NCBI RefSeq assembly: GCF_001695575.1
Contig: NZ_LUAX01000005.1
Location: 36,469 to 100,468, forward strand
Direction of reading: 5' to 3'
DNA length: 64,000 bases
From: Vibrio europaeus
GTDB taxonomy: Bacteria; Pseudomonadota; Gammaproteobacteria; Enterobacterales; Vibrionaceae
The notes beneath the pieces were generated by a model, which saw nothing but the letters and a program-made list of their open reading frames with translations, did not search any database and had not been told where the DNA came from. Numbering within the stretch: position 1 is the first letter of the stretch; every line of letters starts with the position of its first letter. This document shows positions 26,000-36,521 of this stretch, in pieces. The translations under genes were made by a program, and so were the position numbers.

Positions 26000-26761
26000 A
26001 TGATTGATACCCACGCACATATTTATGCTACTGAGTTTGATACTGATCGCGACCAAGTCGTCCAGCGTGCGTTGGCACAAGGCATTGATAAGATATTACT
26101 GCCAAACATTGATTTAGAATCGATTGAGCCGATGTTACGCACCGAGGCTGAGTATCCAGACATTTGCCGCTCGATGATGGGATTACACCCATGTTACGTC
26201 GACGCTAATGTTAAACAGAGCCTAGACATCATTCATTCTTGGTTTGATAAGCACAACTTTATTGCCGTCGGTGAAATTGGTATCGATCTATACTGGGACA
26301 AAACCTTTAAAGCCGAACAAGAGATGGCGTTTATTACTCAGCTCAATTGGGCAAAAGAGATGAAAATGCCAGTGGTCATTCATACACGCGATTCAATAGA
26401 AGAAACCCTCACACTACTTCGCCAAGAACAAGATGGTTCATTAAGCGGAGTATTCCACTGTTTTGGTGGCAGTGTTGAAGAAGCCCAAGCGATCAATGAT
26501 CTCGGCTTTCATCTTGGGCTTGGTGGCGTTTCGACGTTTAAAAATGGTGGCATGGATAAAGTAATTCCACATCTAGATATGGAGTACATTATCTTAGAAA
26601 CCGACTGCCCTTATCTCGCTCCGGTTCCTCATCGTGGCAAACGCAATGAACCTGCCTATACCTCGCTTGTTGCTCAGCGCGTCGCTGACCTAAGAGAAAT
26701 CAGCATCGAACAAGTGGATAGCCTCACCACTCACAACGCCAAGACGCTGTTTGGCCTTTAG
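26000..26761 (+). CDS. TatD-family metal-dependent hydrolase
   Basis: 253 residues in the TIM-barrel amidohydrolase fold. Metal ligands are visible: HAH at residues 4-6, E in GEIGID (about 93), H in VVIHTRDS, H in VFHCFGG and D in LETDCPYL. Family members are 3'-5' exonucleases or deoxyribonucleases. It lies convergent to tatC rather than at the end of the tat operon as in E. coli, and its sequence differs from E. coli TatD and YcfH at the N-terminus, so I do not assign a symbol. Confidence 0.88.
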   Translation: MIDTHAHIYATEFDTDRDQVVQRALAQGIDKILLPNIDLESIEPMLRTEAEYPDICRSMMGLHPCYVDANVKQSLDIIHSWFDKHNFIAVGEIGIDLYWDKTFKAEQEMAFITQLNWAKEMKMPVVIHTRDSIEETLTLLRQEQDGSLSGVFHCFGGSVEEAQAINDLGFHLGLGGVSTFKNGGMDKVIPHLDMEYIILETDCPYLAPVPHRGKRNEPAYTSLVAQRVADLREISIEQVDSLTTHNAKTLFGL

Positions 26762-26783
26762 TTCTCCAACTCTCCAAAAACAA

Positions 26784-26815
26784 AACGGGGTTGATAGCTA
26801 GCTATCAACCCCGTT
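26784..26815. terminator. Bidirectional terminator between the TatD-family gene and tatC
   Basis: Perfect 15-bp stem AACGGGGTTGATAGC / GCTATCAACCCCGTT. Confidence 0.85.
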
Positions 26816-26839
26816 GCTCTATATGGCTTAGTGGAAACT

Positions 26840-27589
26840 CTACTCTTCCACCTGTTCCTCATTGTCGCCTTTACGCACATAAAAACGCGCAAAGAACAAA
26901 CCAACCTCAAACAGTAGGCACATAGGAATTGCCAATAGCGTTTGCGAGATCATATCTGGCGGTGTCAGCATCATTCCCACGACAAAGGCACCAACAATAA
27001 TATACGGGCGCTTCTGGCTTAAACTCTGAGGGTTAGTCGCCCCAGTCCAACACAACAAGATGATGGCCACTGGCACTTCAAAGGCAATACCAAAGGCTAA
27101 GAACAGCGCGAGAACAAAATCGAGATAGCTCGATATGTCCGTGGCGAACTCTACTCCACCCAGTGAAATAGCGGTAAAGAAGCCAAACACCAGTGGAAAC
27201 ACCACAAAATACGCAAACGCGACACCGCAATAGAACAGCAGTGAGCTAGAGAACAACAGTGGCATGACTAAACGGCGTTCATGTTTATATAAGCCAGGTG
27301 CGACAAATGCCCATACCTGGTAGAGAATAAACGGAACGGCGACAAAGATGGACGCAATTAAGGTCAACTTTAACGGGGTAAAGAAGGGCGATGCCACATC
27401 AGTAGCAATCATGGTTGCCCCTTCAGGTAGACGCTCTACCAAAGGTGCAGAGACAAACTCATAGATGTCATTGGCAAAATAGATCAGCCCGATGAAAACC
27501 ACCAATACCGCTACAATTGCTCGTAGCAGGCGATTTCTCAGCTCTAGTAAATGGCTGATCAAAGGTTGTGTCTGCTCAACAGAAGACAT
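26840..27589 (-). CDS. tatC: Sec-independent translocase TatC
   Basis: 249 residues with six membrane helices and the N-terminal [14 protein letters not shown] motif that starts TatC. It recognises twin-arginine signal peptides together with TatB. A multicopper oxidase with such a signal is encoded at 57285. tatB lies 64 nt upstream. Confidence 0.96.
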   Translation of the reverse strand: MSSVEQTQPLISHLLELRNRLLRAIVAVLVVFIGLIYFANDIYEFVSAPLVERLPEGATMIATDVASPFFTPLKLTLIASIFVAVPFILYQVWAFVAPGLYKHERRLVMPLLFSSSLLFYCGVAFAYFVVFPLVFGFFTAISLGGVEFATDISSYLDFVLALFLAFGIAFEVPVAIILLCWTGATNPQSLSQKRPYIIVGAFVVGMMLTPPDMISQTLLAIPMCLLFEVGLFFARFYVRKGDNEEQVEE

Positions 27590-27653
27590 GGAAACCTCTA
27601 CTCATAAAGATCGAAAAGGAGCTACTCCATAGCAGCTCCTCCTATATGCGAGA

Positions 27654-28085
27654 CTATTCGGCTTTTTTATCTGCCTGTGGCGCCGGCTGAGTGTTTAGAC
27701 TCTCAACCGCCCCTACTGAGTCATTGGCGTTCTGAGCGGGCTCAACGGTTTCGTTGGCCGCTTCAGCACTGTTCGTCGCTGATTCGCTTTTGCTCGCGTA
27801 TGGGCGTTGAACATCTTGCGCAGCTTGCTTTAATTGCTCCACCGAAGACTTAAGCTCTGGAGATAAATCTTCCATGCCCATCTTCTCGGCTTTGCGCAAG
27901 TTTTCTTGTAACTCTTGAACCTTAAGCTCATGTGAAAGCTCATCTTTCACACTGTTTGCCATGTTTTTCGCCGCGCCAACAAATTTGGAAACACTACGAA
28001 TAGCATGAGGCAAACGCTCTGGACCAAGAACCACCAGCCCAACGACAGATATTAATACCAGTTCCCAAAAACCGATATCAAACAC
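27654..28085 (-). CDS. tatB: Sec-independent translocase TatB
   Basis: 143 residues. N-terminal [26 protein letters not shown] is the TatB membrane helix with the conserved Glu and GPERLP hinge, followed by an amphipathic helix and a long, low-complexity Ala/Glu tail. It starts 3 nt after the tatA stop. Confidence 0.95.
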   Translation of the reverse strand: MFDIGFWELVLISVVGLVVLGPERLPHAIRSVSKFVGAAKNMANSVKDELSHELKVQELQENLRKAEKMGMEDLSPELKSSVEQLKQAAQDVQRPYASKSESATNSAEAANETVEPAQNANDSVGAVESLNTQPAPQADKKAE

Positions 28086-28088
28086 GAT

Positions 28089-28331
28089 CTACGCCTGCTC
28101 TTTGTCTTTCTTAGTTTCAGCAGTTGCGTCGGTTTTCTGCTGCTCTAAATTCTTCGGTTCGAAGTCTGCGTCTTTCTTATCTTTGTCCGACTCATCTTCG
28201 CTCATTGCTTTCTTGAAGCCTTTTACTGCTCCACCTAGATCGCCACCGATACCACGTAGCTTCTTAGTACCAAACAGTAGAACGACGATGACAGCAATAA
28301 TCAGAAGTTGCCAAATACTAATACCACCCAT
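28089..28331 (-). CDS. tatA: Sec-independent translocase TatA
   Basis: 80 residues. [25 protein letters not shown] is the TatA helix with the FGTKKL hinge, then [17 protein letters not shown] and a charged tail. It forms the pore ring for folded proteins. First of tatABC, 50 nt after ubiB. Confidence 0.96.
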   Translation of the reverse strand: MGGISIWQLLIIAVIVVLLFGTKKLRGIGGDLGGAVKGFKKAMSEDESDKDKKDADFEPKNLEQQKTDATAETKKDKEQA

Positions 28332-28381
28332 TCTTTTTACCTCGGGTCTTATTAAACAAATTTATTTCAAGAGTTTAACGT

Positions 28382-30016
28382 CTATTGACGGTAAGCTCGC
28401 CAACTAAGCAACCAAAATGTGACCCCACCTAGGGCGCTGGCCAGTGAAAGTTGCTCATAAGTGCTGTTGACCAATATTGCCGAGCATACGACTAATGTGG
28501 CTCCAACACCAAATAAAAATTTACCTGTCGCCTGTTGGCGCTTGCTTGAACGATAACCTTGGTAAAGCTGATCCATACGCTGGTTCATCATTTTACCTTG
28601 TCGTAAACTATCGTAGAGAAGCTCTGGCAACTCGGGCAATTTTTCTGCCCAAAACGGTGCACGGTCTTTAACCGCATTGATTACCGCTTGTGGACCAACT
28701 TGATTCATCATCCACTCTTCTAAGAATGGCTTAGCTGTCTCCCACAAATCAAGTTGCGGGTAGAGTTGTCGGCCCAAACCTTCAACATAAAGCAGCGTCT
28801 TTTGCAGCAATACGAGCTGAGGCTGTACCTCCATATTGAAGCGGCGGGCTGTATTAAACAGGTTTAGCAAAACATGGCCAAACGAAATTTCACACAACGG
28901 CTTAGCAAATATCGGTTCGCACACAATACGTATTGCGAATTCAAATTCATCAATGTTGGTTTCACGTGGAACCCAACCTGACTCAACATGCAATTCCGCT
29001 ACACGTCGATAGTCGCGATTAAAGAAAGCTAAAAAGTTTTCCGCTAGATAACGTTTATCTTCACTATTTAGCGTCCCGACGATGCCACAATCTAAGCCAA
29101 TCCAACGCGGGTTTTCTGGATGCTCAGGCTCAACAAAAACATTGCCCGGATGCATATCCGCATGGAAGAAACTGTCTCGAAATACCTGGGTAAAGAACAC
29201 GCTTACGCCGCGCTCCGCCAACAGCTTCATATTCGTGCCGTTGGCCTTCAACCCTTCAATATCAGAAACTTGGATGCCGTATATTCGCTCAGAAACCATG
29301 ACAGTTTCATTACTGAAGTCGGTAATAACTTCAGGAACGTACAATTCTTCACTTCCTTCGAAGTTACGTCTTAGCTGAATCGCGTTGGCCGCTTCTCGGC
29401 GCAAGTCCAATTCATCAAGCAAGGTCTTCTCATATTCGCGCACTACTTCGACAGGTTTCAAACGACGTGCTTCAGGAAGTGCTTTGGCGACTATACGCGC
29501 CATTCGGTACATCAGTTTTAGATCTGCATCAATGACCGAGCGAATATCTGGTCGAATAACCTTCAATACCACTTCTTGGTTAGTTGATTTCAGCTTAGCG
29601 GTATGCACCTGAGCGATGGAGGCAGATGCAAGCGGTTCAATCGCGAAATCATCAAACCATGTCTCTAGCGAACCACCAAGTGCTTGTTCGATTTGCTGCT
29701 TGGCAAGCTGACCATCAAAAGGGGAAACCTGATCTTGAAGCAAGGCCAGTGGATCAGCAATTTGCGGCGGAAAAAGATCTCGACGAGTCGACATCATCTG
29801 ACCAAATTTAATCCATACAGGACCGAGCTCTTGCAGGGCTAAACGCAGTCTGTCTCCGAGCGGTTTCTCTGGATGTTTGTTCTTAATCCAAAACAGGCTT
29901 TTTCTTACCAGCAGTGGCGCTTTGGTCAACTGATGTGTTGGCAGGAGCTCGTCCAATCCATACTCTAACTGAACACGGATGATCTGGTATAAACGACGCA
30001 TCTCTGTTGGGGTCAT
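28382..30016 (-). CDS. ubiB: UbiB, atypical kinase-like ubiquinone biosynthesis protein
   Basis: 544 residues of the ABC1/ADCK family. The KxGQ signature is in [17 protein letters not shown] and the Ala-rich loop in [11 protein letters not shown]. Catalytic [11 protein letters not shown] and the LDCGIVG segment follow, with two C-terminal membrane helices (about 500-540). It acts as an ATPase that assists the Ubi complex. It overlaps ubiJ by 4 nt (ATGA). A near-parS site (28958-28973) lies inside it. Confidence 0.95.
   Translation of the reverse strand: MTPTEMRRLYQIIRVQLEYGLDELLPTHQLTKAPLLVRKSLFWIKNKHPEKPLGDRLRLALQELGPVWIKFGQMMSTRRDLFPPQIADPLALLQDQVSPFDGQLAKQQIEQALGGSLETWFDDFAIEPLASASIAQVHTAKLKSTNQEVVLKVIRPDIRSVIDADLKLMYRMARIVAKALPEARRLKPVEVVREYEKTLLDELDLRREAANAIQLRRNFEGSEELYVPEVITDFSNETVMVSERIYGIQVSDIEGLKANGTNMKLLAERGVSVFFTQVFRDSFFHADMHPGNVFVEPEHPENPRWIGLDCGIVGTLNSEDKRYLAENFLAFFNRDYRRVAELHVESGWVPRETNIDEFEFAIRIVCEPIFAKPLCEISFGHVLLNLFNTARRFNMEVQPQLVLLQKTLLYVEGLGRQLYPQLDLWETAKPFLEEWMMNQVGPQAVINAVKDRAPFWAEKLPELPELLYDSLRQGKMMNQRMDQLYQGYRSSKRQQATGKFLFGVGATLVVCSAILVNSTYEQLSLASALGGVTFWLLSWRAYRQ
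28958..28973. other. Near-consensus parS-like site in ubiB
   Basis: GGTTTCACGTGGAACC matches parS TGTTTCACGTGAAACA at 13 of 16 positions and keeps the CACGTG centre and GTTTCACGTGGAAC core. It lies about 18 kb from the nearest other site. Confidence 0.4.
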
Positions 30017-30618
30017 GCGCGCTCCAACAGTTGATTCAATTTAGCCTCAATACGTGACGCTTGGCTTTTCACCTCATCCACTTGGTCGCAGAAATGCGCC
30101 ACCTCTAGTGGCGCTGGCGCAATTTTCCACTCTTCTGTTAGGACTTGAGCAAGATGGTATTGATGCTTGGCGGCTTGTGACTTGAAGATTTGACCGACAT
30201 TGGCAGCCCCCTGAACCACAGTATGCGCGACAACATCTCCGGTCACGCGTGATAACCACTCTTCTATATCTGGTTTGCAGTCCATCATCAGCTGAGAAAA
30301 CTTCTGCGCCAACTGAATATCACCTTCTAAGACCAACTTATCTTGCTTGATCAGCTTAGTGATATTGGCCTGCTCACGCAGCTCTGGCAGCACCGAGAGG
30401 TTCAAGGATAAGTAGCAATCCGGTTCACCTTCATAATTCGCCAAAACATCAATTTGCTGACTAAAGATAAAGGTCAATGTCTTGTTCAGCTCTTTTAGGT
30501 GAACTTGAATCACTTGCCCTTTTAGGCGAGCAAGACGACGGCCCAGCTCAGGGTCATCGTTAATAAGCGTATTGAGTGACGTTTCAATCACTGCAGTAAC
30601 AAGAGGCTCAAATGGCAT
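30013..30618 (-). CDS. ubiJ: UbiJ, ubiquinone biosynthesis accessory factor
   Basis: 201 residues from the ATG at 30618; an upstream in-frame TTG at 30627 is less likely. An SCP2-like lipid-binding domain (about 1-120) and a C-terminal helical segment ([22 protein letters not shown]) are seen. UbiJ binds lipid intermediates in the Ubi complex and partners UbiK (10998). It sits between ubiE and ubiB in the usual order; its start is 11 nt after the ubiE stop. Confidence 0.93.
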   Translation of the reverse strand: MPFEPLVTAVIETSLNTLINDDPELGRRLARLKGQVIQVHLKELNKTLTFIFSQQIDVLANYEGEPDCYLSLNLSVLPELREQANITKLIKQDKLVLEGDIQLAQKFSQLMMDCKPDIEEWLSRVTGDVVAHTVVQGAANVGQIFKSQAAKHQYHLAQVLTEEWKIAPAPLEVAHFCDQVDEVKSQASRIEAKLNQLLERA

Positions 30619-30629
30619 AACAACCAACC

Positions 30630-31412
30630 TTAGAACTTATAACCGCGGTGCAATGCGACGATACCACCGGTTAGGTTGTAGTAACTGGTTTGGTCAAAGC
30701 CCGCTTCATTCATCATGCCTTTCAAGGTCTCTTGATCTGGATGCATGCGGATCGACTCTGCTAGGTAGCGGTAGCTTTCTGCATCATTGGCAATTAACTC
30801 ACCCATCTTAGGCAATAAGTGGAATGAGTAAGTATCATAAATCTTTGATAGCGGCTCTAAGATTGGCTTAGAAAATTCTAAAACCAGTAGACGTCCACCC
30901 GGCTTGAGTACACGGTACATAGAGCGTAGCGCTTTATCTTTGTCGGTTACGTTACGTAAGCAGAAGCTAATCGTAATCGCATCGAAATAGTCATCAGGAA
31001 ACGGCAGTTCTTCAGCATTGGCCTGCACGTAATGGACATTACCGACGATACCATTGTCACGCAGCTTATCTCGGCCGACGTTAAGCATAGAGTTATTGAT
31101 ATCGGCCAGTACCACATGACCTTTCTCGCCGACAATACGTGAGAACTTCGCTGTCAGGTCACCCGTACCACCGCCAAGGTCAAGCACACGCTGGCCAGGA
31201 CGAACACCACTGCAATCGATCGTGAAGCGCTTCCATAGGCGATGAATACCACCCGACATTAAGTCATTCATAATGTCGTACTTCGCTGCTACTGAGTGGA
31301 AGACTTGAGCAACTTTAGCCACTTTCTCTTCTTTGGCTACGGTAGTGAAACCAAAGTGCGTGGTTTCATTTGATTCTAAAGCTGTATTCGATGGCACGCT
31401 TGTATCCGTCAT
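30630..31412 (-). CDS. ubiE: Ubiquinone/menaquinone C-methyltransferase UbiE
   Basis: 260 residues. SAM motif [12 protein letters not shown] (about 75-86), with [21 protein letters not shown] before it and [25 protein letters not shown] after it, all standard for UbiE/COQ5. It adds the C2 methyl in ubiquinone and the C3 methyl in menaquinone synthesis. First gene of ubiE-ubiJ-ubiB, probably continuing into tatABC. Confidence 0.97.
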   Translation of the reverse strand: MTDTSVPSNTALESNETTHFGFTTVAKEEKVAKVAQVFHSVAAKYDIMNDLMSGGIHRLWKRFTIDCSGVRPGQRVLDLGGGTGDLTAKFSRIVGEKGHVVLADINNSMLNVGRDKLRDNGIVGNVHYVQANAEELPFPDDYFDAITISFCLRNVTDKDKALRSMYRVLKPGGRLLVLEFSKPILEPLSKIYDTYSFHLLPKMGELIANDAESYRYLAESIRMHPDQETLKGMMNEAGFDQTSYYNLTGGIVALHRGYKF

Positions 31413-31468
31413 GATGATTCCTCTTCGAGCAGCGCATTGAATTAATACGACCTAAGCACTGCGGGCGA

Positions 31469-33019
31469 TTAGTTTACTTTATCCTCATCCGGATGTCTTT
31501 GTACGAAAGAGTCATTTTTATCCAAGGCAGCGTTTTCTGTGAAATGGTCCTGCTGAGCGAGTTGTGCCAAATCATTGGAAATCGGTTTTTTCACTTCAAC
31601 GCCCAACTGTTTAAAGCTTTCTGCTTGGCGAATCACATTCCCGCGCCCTGTCGCGAGCTTATTCATCGCCCCTTGGTAATTTTGGTTGGCTTTATCTAAT
31701 GCGCCGCCAAGATTCTCCATATCATCAACAAACAGGCGCAGTTTATCGTAAAGCTTGCTAGCACGCTCAGCGATAACCTGAGCATTTTGGTTTTGCCGCT
31801 CATTACGCCACAAGTTATCGATCGTACGTAGTGCTACAAGCAAAGTAGTTGGGCTCACCAAGATGATGTTTTGCTCCATCGCATCTTTGACCAGACTCGG
31901 GTCTGCTTGAATAGCGACCTGAAATGCAGGCTCAACGGGAATAAACATCAGTACATAGTCTAGGCTCTGAATGCCTTTTAGCTGATGGTAATCTTTTTGA
32001 GATAGCCCTTTAATATGTGCTCGCAAGGCAAGTAAGTGGTCACTTATCGCCCGCTCTCGCTCGTTATCAGTTTCAGCATTAAAGTACCTTTCGTAGGCCA
32101 CCAAGGCCATTTTCGAGTCCACCACCACTTGTTTATCTTGCGGTAAGTGAACAATGACATCGGGTTGGTAGCGTTTACCCGCTTCATTTTGCAGACTGAC
32201 TTGGGTTTGATATTCATGCCCTTCACGTAAGCCAGATTCAGCGAGTACGCGCGCGAGTACCACTTCGCCCCAATTACCCTGCTGCTTGTTATCACCCTTT
32301 AGCGCTTGAGTCAGGTTAAGCGCTTCTTTGGTCATCTGCTCATTCAAGCGTTGGAGGTTTTTTAGCTCATGAACTAAAGTATGGCGCTCTTTGGCCTCTT
32401 GATTAAAACTGTCGTTCACTTGCTTCTTGAACCCTTCCAACTGCTCTTTAAGAGGAGAAAGCAAACCATCCAAGCTCTGGCGGTTTTGCTGGTCCACTTT
32501 GGCCGTTTTGGCTTCAAACAACTGGTTGGCAAGCTGTTCAAATTGCTGCTTAAGACGTTCTTCCGCCTGCTCTAACAGTTGGAGCTTTTCTTGGCTAGCT
32601 TTGTTTTGTTGTTCATGTCGCGCTTCTTGCTCACGTAACTGTGCCTCTAGCTGTGACTTTTGCTCACGAATTTGGTTGAGGTCATCGGCATACTGCTGAC
32701 GTTCCTGCTTCACTGCCTCGAAATAACGCAGCTTCTCCAGCACAGCCATCAACTTACCGTGAGACTGTTTTAACTCGTAGGCTGACTTGTCACGTTCACT
32801 ATCTAGCTCGTCGAGTTCTTGCTGTGCCTCACGGAGTTCTTTTTCTAGCTGCGCAATCTGGCTACTGGCAAGGTGCTGATTCGATTCTAATTGTTGTTCA
32901 AGAAGCTGATTGTCAAAGCGCATTTTCTGTTTGACCCACCAGCCAACAACCGCGCCACTTGCGACGGCACCGGATAGGCCACTGATCAACATAGCTTGAT
33001 GCTCAAGAATCCATTGCAT
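31469..33019 (-). CDS. rmuC: DNA recombination protein RmuC
   Basis: 516 residues. An N-terminal membrane helix (about 7-28), a long coiled coil (30-210, Gln/Glu-rich) and a C-terminal nuclease-like RmuC domain (VVVDSKMALVAYERY, IIFVSPTTL-type segment) are seen. RmuC limits inversion at short repeats; the exact activity is debated. It lies 56 nt upstream of ubiE on the same strand. Confidence 0.92.
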   Translation of the reverse strand: MQWILEHQAMLISGLSGAVASGAVVGWWVKQKMRFDNQLLEQQLESNQHLASSQIAQLEKELREAQQELDELDSERDKSAYELKQSHGKLMAVLEKLRYFEAVKQERQQYADDLNQIREQKSQLEAQLREQEARHEQQNKASQEKLQLLEQAEERLKQQFEQLANQLFEAKTAKVDQQNRQSLDGLLSPLKEQLEGFKKQVNDSFNQEAKERHTLVHELKNLQRLNEQMTKEALNLTQALKGDNKQQGNWGEVVLARVLAESGLREGHEYQTQVSLQNEAGKRYQPDVIVHLPQDKQVVVDSKMALVAYERYFNAETDNERERAISDHLLALRAHIKGLSQKDYHQLKGIQSLDYVLMFIPVEPAFQVAIQADPSLVKDAMEQNIILVSPTTLLVALRTIDNLWRNERQNQNAQVIAERASKLYDKLRLFVDDMENLGGALDKANQNYQGAMNKLATGRGNVIRQAESFKQLGVEVKKPISNDLAQLAQQDHFTENAALDKNDSFVQRHPDEDKVN

Positions 33020-33186
33020 AATAAAGATTTAACTGTTCTGAATTAGATACTTTCAATGGTATTTTAGCACTGGATAAATGTCCAGTTTGTCGGCTAGATA
33101 TCGAACAGCTAGACTAGGCGCTCACTACCCTGTCTCATATTTGTCGCCAGTGAATCTTAACTGGTTGGTTTTATTGAAGGAGCATC

Positions 33187-34092
33187 ATGAACGAGCGCCG
33201 TGCTTTAGGCTTAGGTTTATCAGCAGTACTACTCTGGTCAACGGTTGCCACCGCATTCAAACTCACCTTGGCTGAGTTTTCTCCTATCCAAATGCTAACT
33301 GTCGCCAGTATCGTTTCCGCGTTGGCATTAATGGTAATTTGTGCCGTGCAAGGTAAGCTTAAAACTCTACCGGGCACGTTTCTCTCAAACCCTTGGTATT
33401 ACCTACTGCTAGGTCTAATTAATCCACTCGCTTACTACGTCATATTGTTTAAAGCTTATGAGTTACTTCCTGCCTCTCAAGCGCAGGCAATCAATTACAG
33501 TTGGGCGATTACACTTACCCTAATGGCAGCCGTGTTTTTAGGTCAGAAGATCCGTAAACAAGACTGGATCGCTTGTACGTTCAGCTACTTGGGGGTGATT
33601 GTTATTGCCACTCAGGGCGATGTGCTTGGCTTAAACTTTGAAAGTCCACTAGGGGTTGGGCTGGCGCTGTTTTCTACCCTACTTTGGGCAAGTTACTGGA
33701 TTTTAAACACCAAGAATAAGGCAGATCCGATTGTTGGGGTTTTACTCGGCTTTCTGGTCGCGATTCCATTTGCGATTGGCCTAACCCTGTATGAAGGGCT
33801 GAGCTTTAGCCATGTATCAACACAAGGATGGCTTGCCGTCAGCTATGTGGGCTTGTTTGAAATGGGGATTACTTTTGTTCTATGGCTGAGCGCACTTAAG
33901 TTAACTCAAAACACATCCCGTTTGAGCAACCTTATCTTTGCTTCCCCTTTTATCTCGCTGATGTTGCTAGCGACGATTATTGGTGAACAAATTCACCCAT
34001 CCACTTTGGTCGGTTTGGTGCTGATTATTACTGGATTAGTGATCCAACAGATCAAATTTGGCAAAAAAGATCGCGCCAAACAGACTGCATAA
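33187..34092 (+). CDS. EamA/DMT-family transporter
   Basis: 301 residues with ten predicted membrane helices in two EamA repeats (about 5-140 and 150-290). Family members export amino acids or other metabolites; the substrate is not readable here. GAAGGAG sits about 6 nt before the ATG. Confidence 0.85.
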   Translation: MNERRALGLGLSAVLLWSTVATAFKLTLAEFSPIQMLTVASIVSALALMVICAVQGKLKTLPGTFLSNPWYYLLLGLINPLAYYVILFKAYELLPASQAQAINYSWAITLTLMAAVFLGQKIRKQDWIACTFSYLGVIVIATQGDVLGLNFESPLGVGLALFSTLLWASYWILNTKNKADPIVGVLLGFLVAIPFAIGLTLYEGLSFSHVSTQGWLAVSYVGLFEMGITFVLWLSALKLTQNTSRLSNLIFASPFISLMLLATIIGEQIHPSTLVGLVLIITGLVIQQIKFGKKDRAKQTA

Positions 34093-34117
34093 CAACACGT
34101 TAACATGACTAGCCTAT

Positions 34118-34942
34118 CTAGAATAATTGATAGGCTAGCTCACTGCCTTGCCCACGGACCTCATCAATCTTAGCGGCTAACTCAGGTGATACCTGTAGTG
34201 CCTGAGCCGCTTTGCTGTTTTCTAGGTAACTCAGCTTTTCACTCTCTTCCAACATCGTATCCCAACGTTGATGCGCATCTCGCGCCAGATACATTAAGCA
34301 AGCCAGTCGTTTCGATTCCACCGCTTTGGCTGGGTGGTTAACATTAGCGATAGCATCAACAAGCTGATTAGGAAACTTCCAGCTTTCGGCCAGTACGGCT
34401 CCTAGCTCTTGAGCATCAACACCGAGTACTTCTTTTTGCACCTGAGCGGCATTTTCACCACTTGCTACACGCTGGCTGATCGCGACTGCTTTTTCTGGCT
34501 CTAGGGTATGAATCATCAACTCACCAATGTTATGTAGTACACCAGTAGTAAAGGCCTCATTCGGGTCAAGTTTAATATCTTTGGCTATGGTGCTCGCAAT
34601 CGTTGCGATTTCAAATGTTGCCGCCCAATAATCTTTGATGTTAAGTGTTTCGATTTTAGGGAAGCTTGAAGCCAGTATCGAAGAAGAAATTAGATTACGA
34701 ATAGCACCAATTCCGATACGCACGATGGCATCATTAATATTCGCCACCCCTTTCACACCACCAAATTGAGCAGAGTTTGCCATCCTCAATACCCTTGCCA
34801 ACAATACCTGATCCATTGCCATCTTATGGGCGAGCTCACCGAAGTCGATCGAATCTCTATTGACCATCTCCAATAACTCTTGCAGGACACTTTCGATTCG
34901 CGGCAACTCGTTAATACGAGAAATCAGTGCTTGTTGGCTCAT
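34118..34942 (-). CDS. HDOD-domain protein
   Basis: 274 residues from the ATG at 34942, chosen because AAGGAG lies 8 nt upstream; an open frame above it adds 10 residues. The HDOD domain covers about 10-210 (LPRIESVLQELLEMVN, HNIGELMIHTLEPE). HDOD proteins are HD-GYP relatives that lack the full catalytic HD motif and act as signalling scaffolds. Target unknown. Confidence 0.88.
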   Translation of the reverse strand: MSQQALISRINELPRIESVLQELLEMVNRDSIDFGELAHKMAMDQVLLARVLRMANSAQFGGVKGVANINDAIVRIGIGAIRNLISSSILASSFPKIETLNIKDYWAATFEIATIASTIAKDIKLDPNEAFTTGVLHNIGELMIHTLEPEKAVAISQRVASGENAAQVQKEVLGVDAQELGAVLAESWKFPNQLVDAIANVNHPAKAVESKRLACLMYLARDAHQRWDTMLEESEKLSYLENSKAAQALQVSPELAAKIDEVRGQGSELAYQLF

Positions 34943-35030
34943 AGAGGTTACTCCTTGCTCTCTTCTCCCCATTTAATATAGGACAGAAATTAACAACTAG
35001 GTCGATAAGCCTTTTATAAAATGGAGTAAC

Positions 35031-35855
35031 TTATTGCTTCAAGTCCTGTAGCCACTGGCGTGGAGAAGTACCAGAAACATGTTGAAAAGCGCGAGAAAAT
35101 CCAGAGTAGCTACCATATCCAACTTCATCCGCAACCCAGTTAAGAGGTTTGTTTTTTAGCAATAAAGATTGAGCAACGGAGACTCGCCATTTCTGCACAT
35201 AATCTCCCGGGGTGTCACCTACAACCTGCTTAAAGGTTTCAATAAACTGAGTTCGTGACATAGCCGCTAACGAAGCCATTTCAGCAATAGTGTAATGACG
35301 GGCTGGTAGTTGGTGAACTGCCGATACAACTGCCGCCAAGCGTGGATGCGCCAAGGCCGTGAAAAGCCCCTGCTCTATCTTTTGCTCATCAATCAAGTAG
35401 CGAAAGATCAGTGCCATCAATGTATCGCTCAGTTTATCCATCATAAATTGCTGCCCTGCAGACTCGCTATGCGACTCTTGAAATAACAGCTCAATCACTG
35501 GTGTTAAGTTAGGGGCGACTTCAAACGGGATAACCACGACGTCTGGCAACGCGGATAACAGAGGGTTCACCTGCCCAGAGCGATACTCAACATTAGCGCA
35601 AACGAGATCTGCCCCCTCAGCGACGCCTTCTATCACATGCGGCGTACTACTGGGTAAATAAATGATACTTGGTTGAGTTAAGTGATGCGCACTCCCCAAT
35701 GAGCTTGCCAACTTCAAATGGCCAGCTTTAAGCACATGAAGGTGTCCTTGGTTATGCGGACTCTCTTTAAACGAAGAAACACCGCATAATTGGCCAGAAT
35801 AGAAAACACCAGTGCGGATAGAGAAATGCCCCATTAATTGTGACAGCAGATCCAT
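35031..35855 (-). CDS. AraC-family regulator with cupin-like sensor
   Basis: 274 residues. The N-terminal half is a cupin-like AraC ligand domain (HLHVLKAGHLKL, PSIIYLPSSTPHVIEG). The C-terminal half has two HTH motifs: YTIAEMASLAAMSRTQFIETF and LNWVADEVGYGSYSGFSRAF. GGAGG sits just before the ATG. It is divergent from the YHS-domain gene at 35967, which may be its target. Confidence 0.88.
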   Translation of the reverse strand: MDLLSQLMGHFSIRTGVFYSGQLCGVSSFKESPHNQGHLHVLKAGHLKLASSLGSAHHLTQPSIIYLPSSTPHVIEGVAEGADLVCANVEYRSGQVNPLLSALPDVVVIPFEVAPNLTPVIELLFQESHSESAGQQFMMDKLSDTLMALIFRYLIDEQKIEQGLFTALAHPRLAAVVSAVHQLPARHYTIAEMASLAAMSRTQFIETFKQVVGDTPGDYVQKWRVSVAQSLLLKNKPLNWVADEVGYGSYSGFSRAFQHVSGTSPRQWLQDLKQ

Positions 35856-35966
35856 GTTACCTCCGAACGATTCGCGTACTTTTTTGACCTTTAGTCCCTC
35901 TATAGACCGGAAGAGTCGGCTAATTTATTTCATACAAGATAACCAAACATAGGCAAGGAGCTTGTT

Positions 35967-36443
35967 ATGGCACGCATTAAATCAACCGGTAAAAAACTGA
36001 CTCTTATGGCAGCGCTGCTCGGAACCAGTTTATCACTGATGGCAGCCGATATAGATATGAGTGTGGATGAGAATGATCTAGCAATCAAAGGCTATGATCC
36101 GGTCGCATACTTTACTGATGCGGGTGCTGTTCAGGGTGAGCCGCAGTTTTCCGCCACCTATAAGAATGCCATTTATCACTTCGCGAGCAGTGAAAACCGC
36201 GATCAGTTCAAAGCAAATCCCCAAGCTTTCGCCCCTCAGTATGGTGGCTACTGTGCATTTGGAGTAGCAATGGGTAAGAAGTTTGAAACAGACCCACAAG
36301 CGTGGAAAATTGAAGACGGCAAGCTTTACCTCAACCTCGACAAAACTGTGCAGCAGCGCTGGCTAGAAGATACTCAAGGCTTCATTGTAGATGCAAACAC
36401 CAACTGGACAAATATCAAAACAGTTGCTGCGGATAAATTATAA
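35967..36443 (+). CDS. Exported YHS-domain protein
   Basis: 158 residues with a signal peptide (about 1-27, ending LSLMA-A). The YHS domain lies in the middle: AIKGYDPVAYFTDAGAVQG, FASSENRDQF and QYGGYCAFG. YHS domains are linked to metal, often copper, handling, but the family function is not settled. A single Cys (YCAFG) is retained. It faces an AraC regulator across a 111-bp promoter gap. AGGAG precedes the ATG. Confidence 0.85.
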   Translation: MARIKSTGKKLTLMAALLGTSLSLMAADIDMSVDENDLAIKGYDPVAYFTDAGAVQGEPQFSATYKNAIYHFASSENRDQFKANPQAFAPQYGGYCAFGVAMGKKFETDPQAWKIEDGKLYLNLDKTVQQRWLEDTQGFIVDANTNWTNIKTVAADKL

Positions 36444-36479
36444 CCCCTTCCATTTTGCTTATTTCCCTTCAATGGAAAA

Positions 36480-36507
36480 CGGAAGAGTTTAGACTCTTCC
36501 GCTTTTT
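36480..36507. terminator. Terminator between the YHS gene and the flavoprotein gene
   Basis: Stem CGGAAGAG / CTCTTCCG followed by T's on the + strand. Confidence 0.8.
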
Positions 36508-36521
36508 TATCCGTTTATCTA

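Noticed and set aside
26000..26761. Assignment as tatD proper
   Set aside because: The protein is in the TatD family, but its sequence differs from E. coli TatD and YcfH at the N-terminus and it is convergent to, not part of, the tat operon; the symbol would be misleading.
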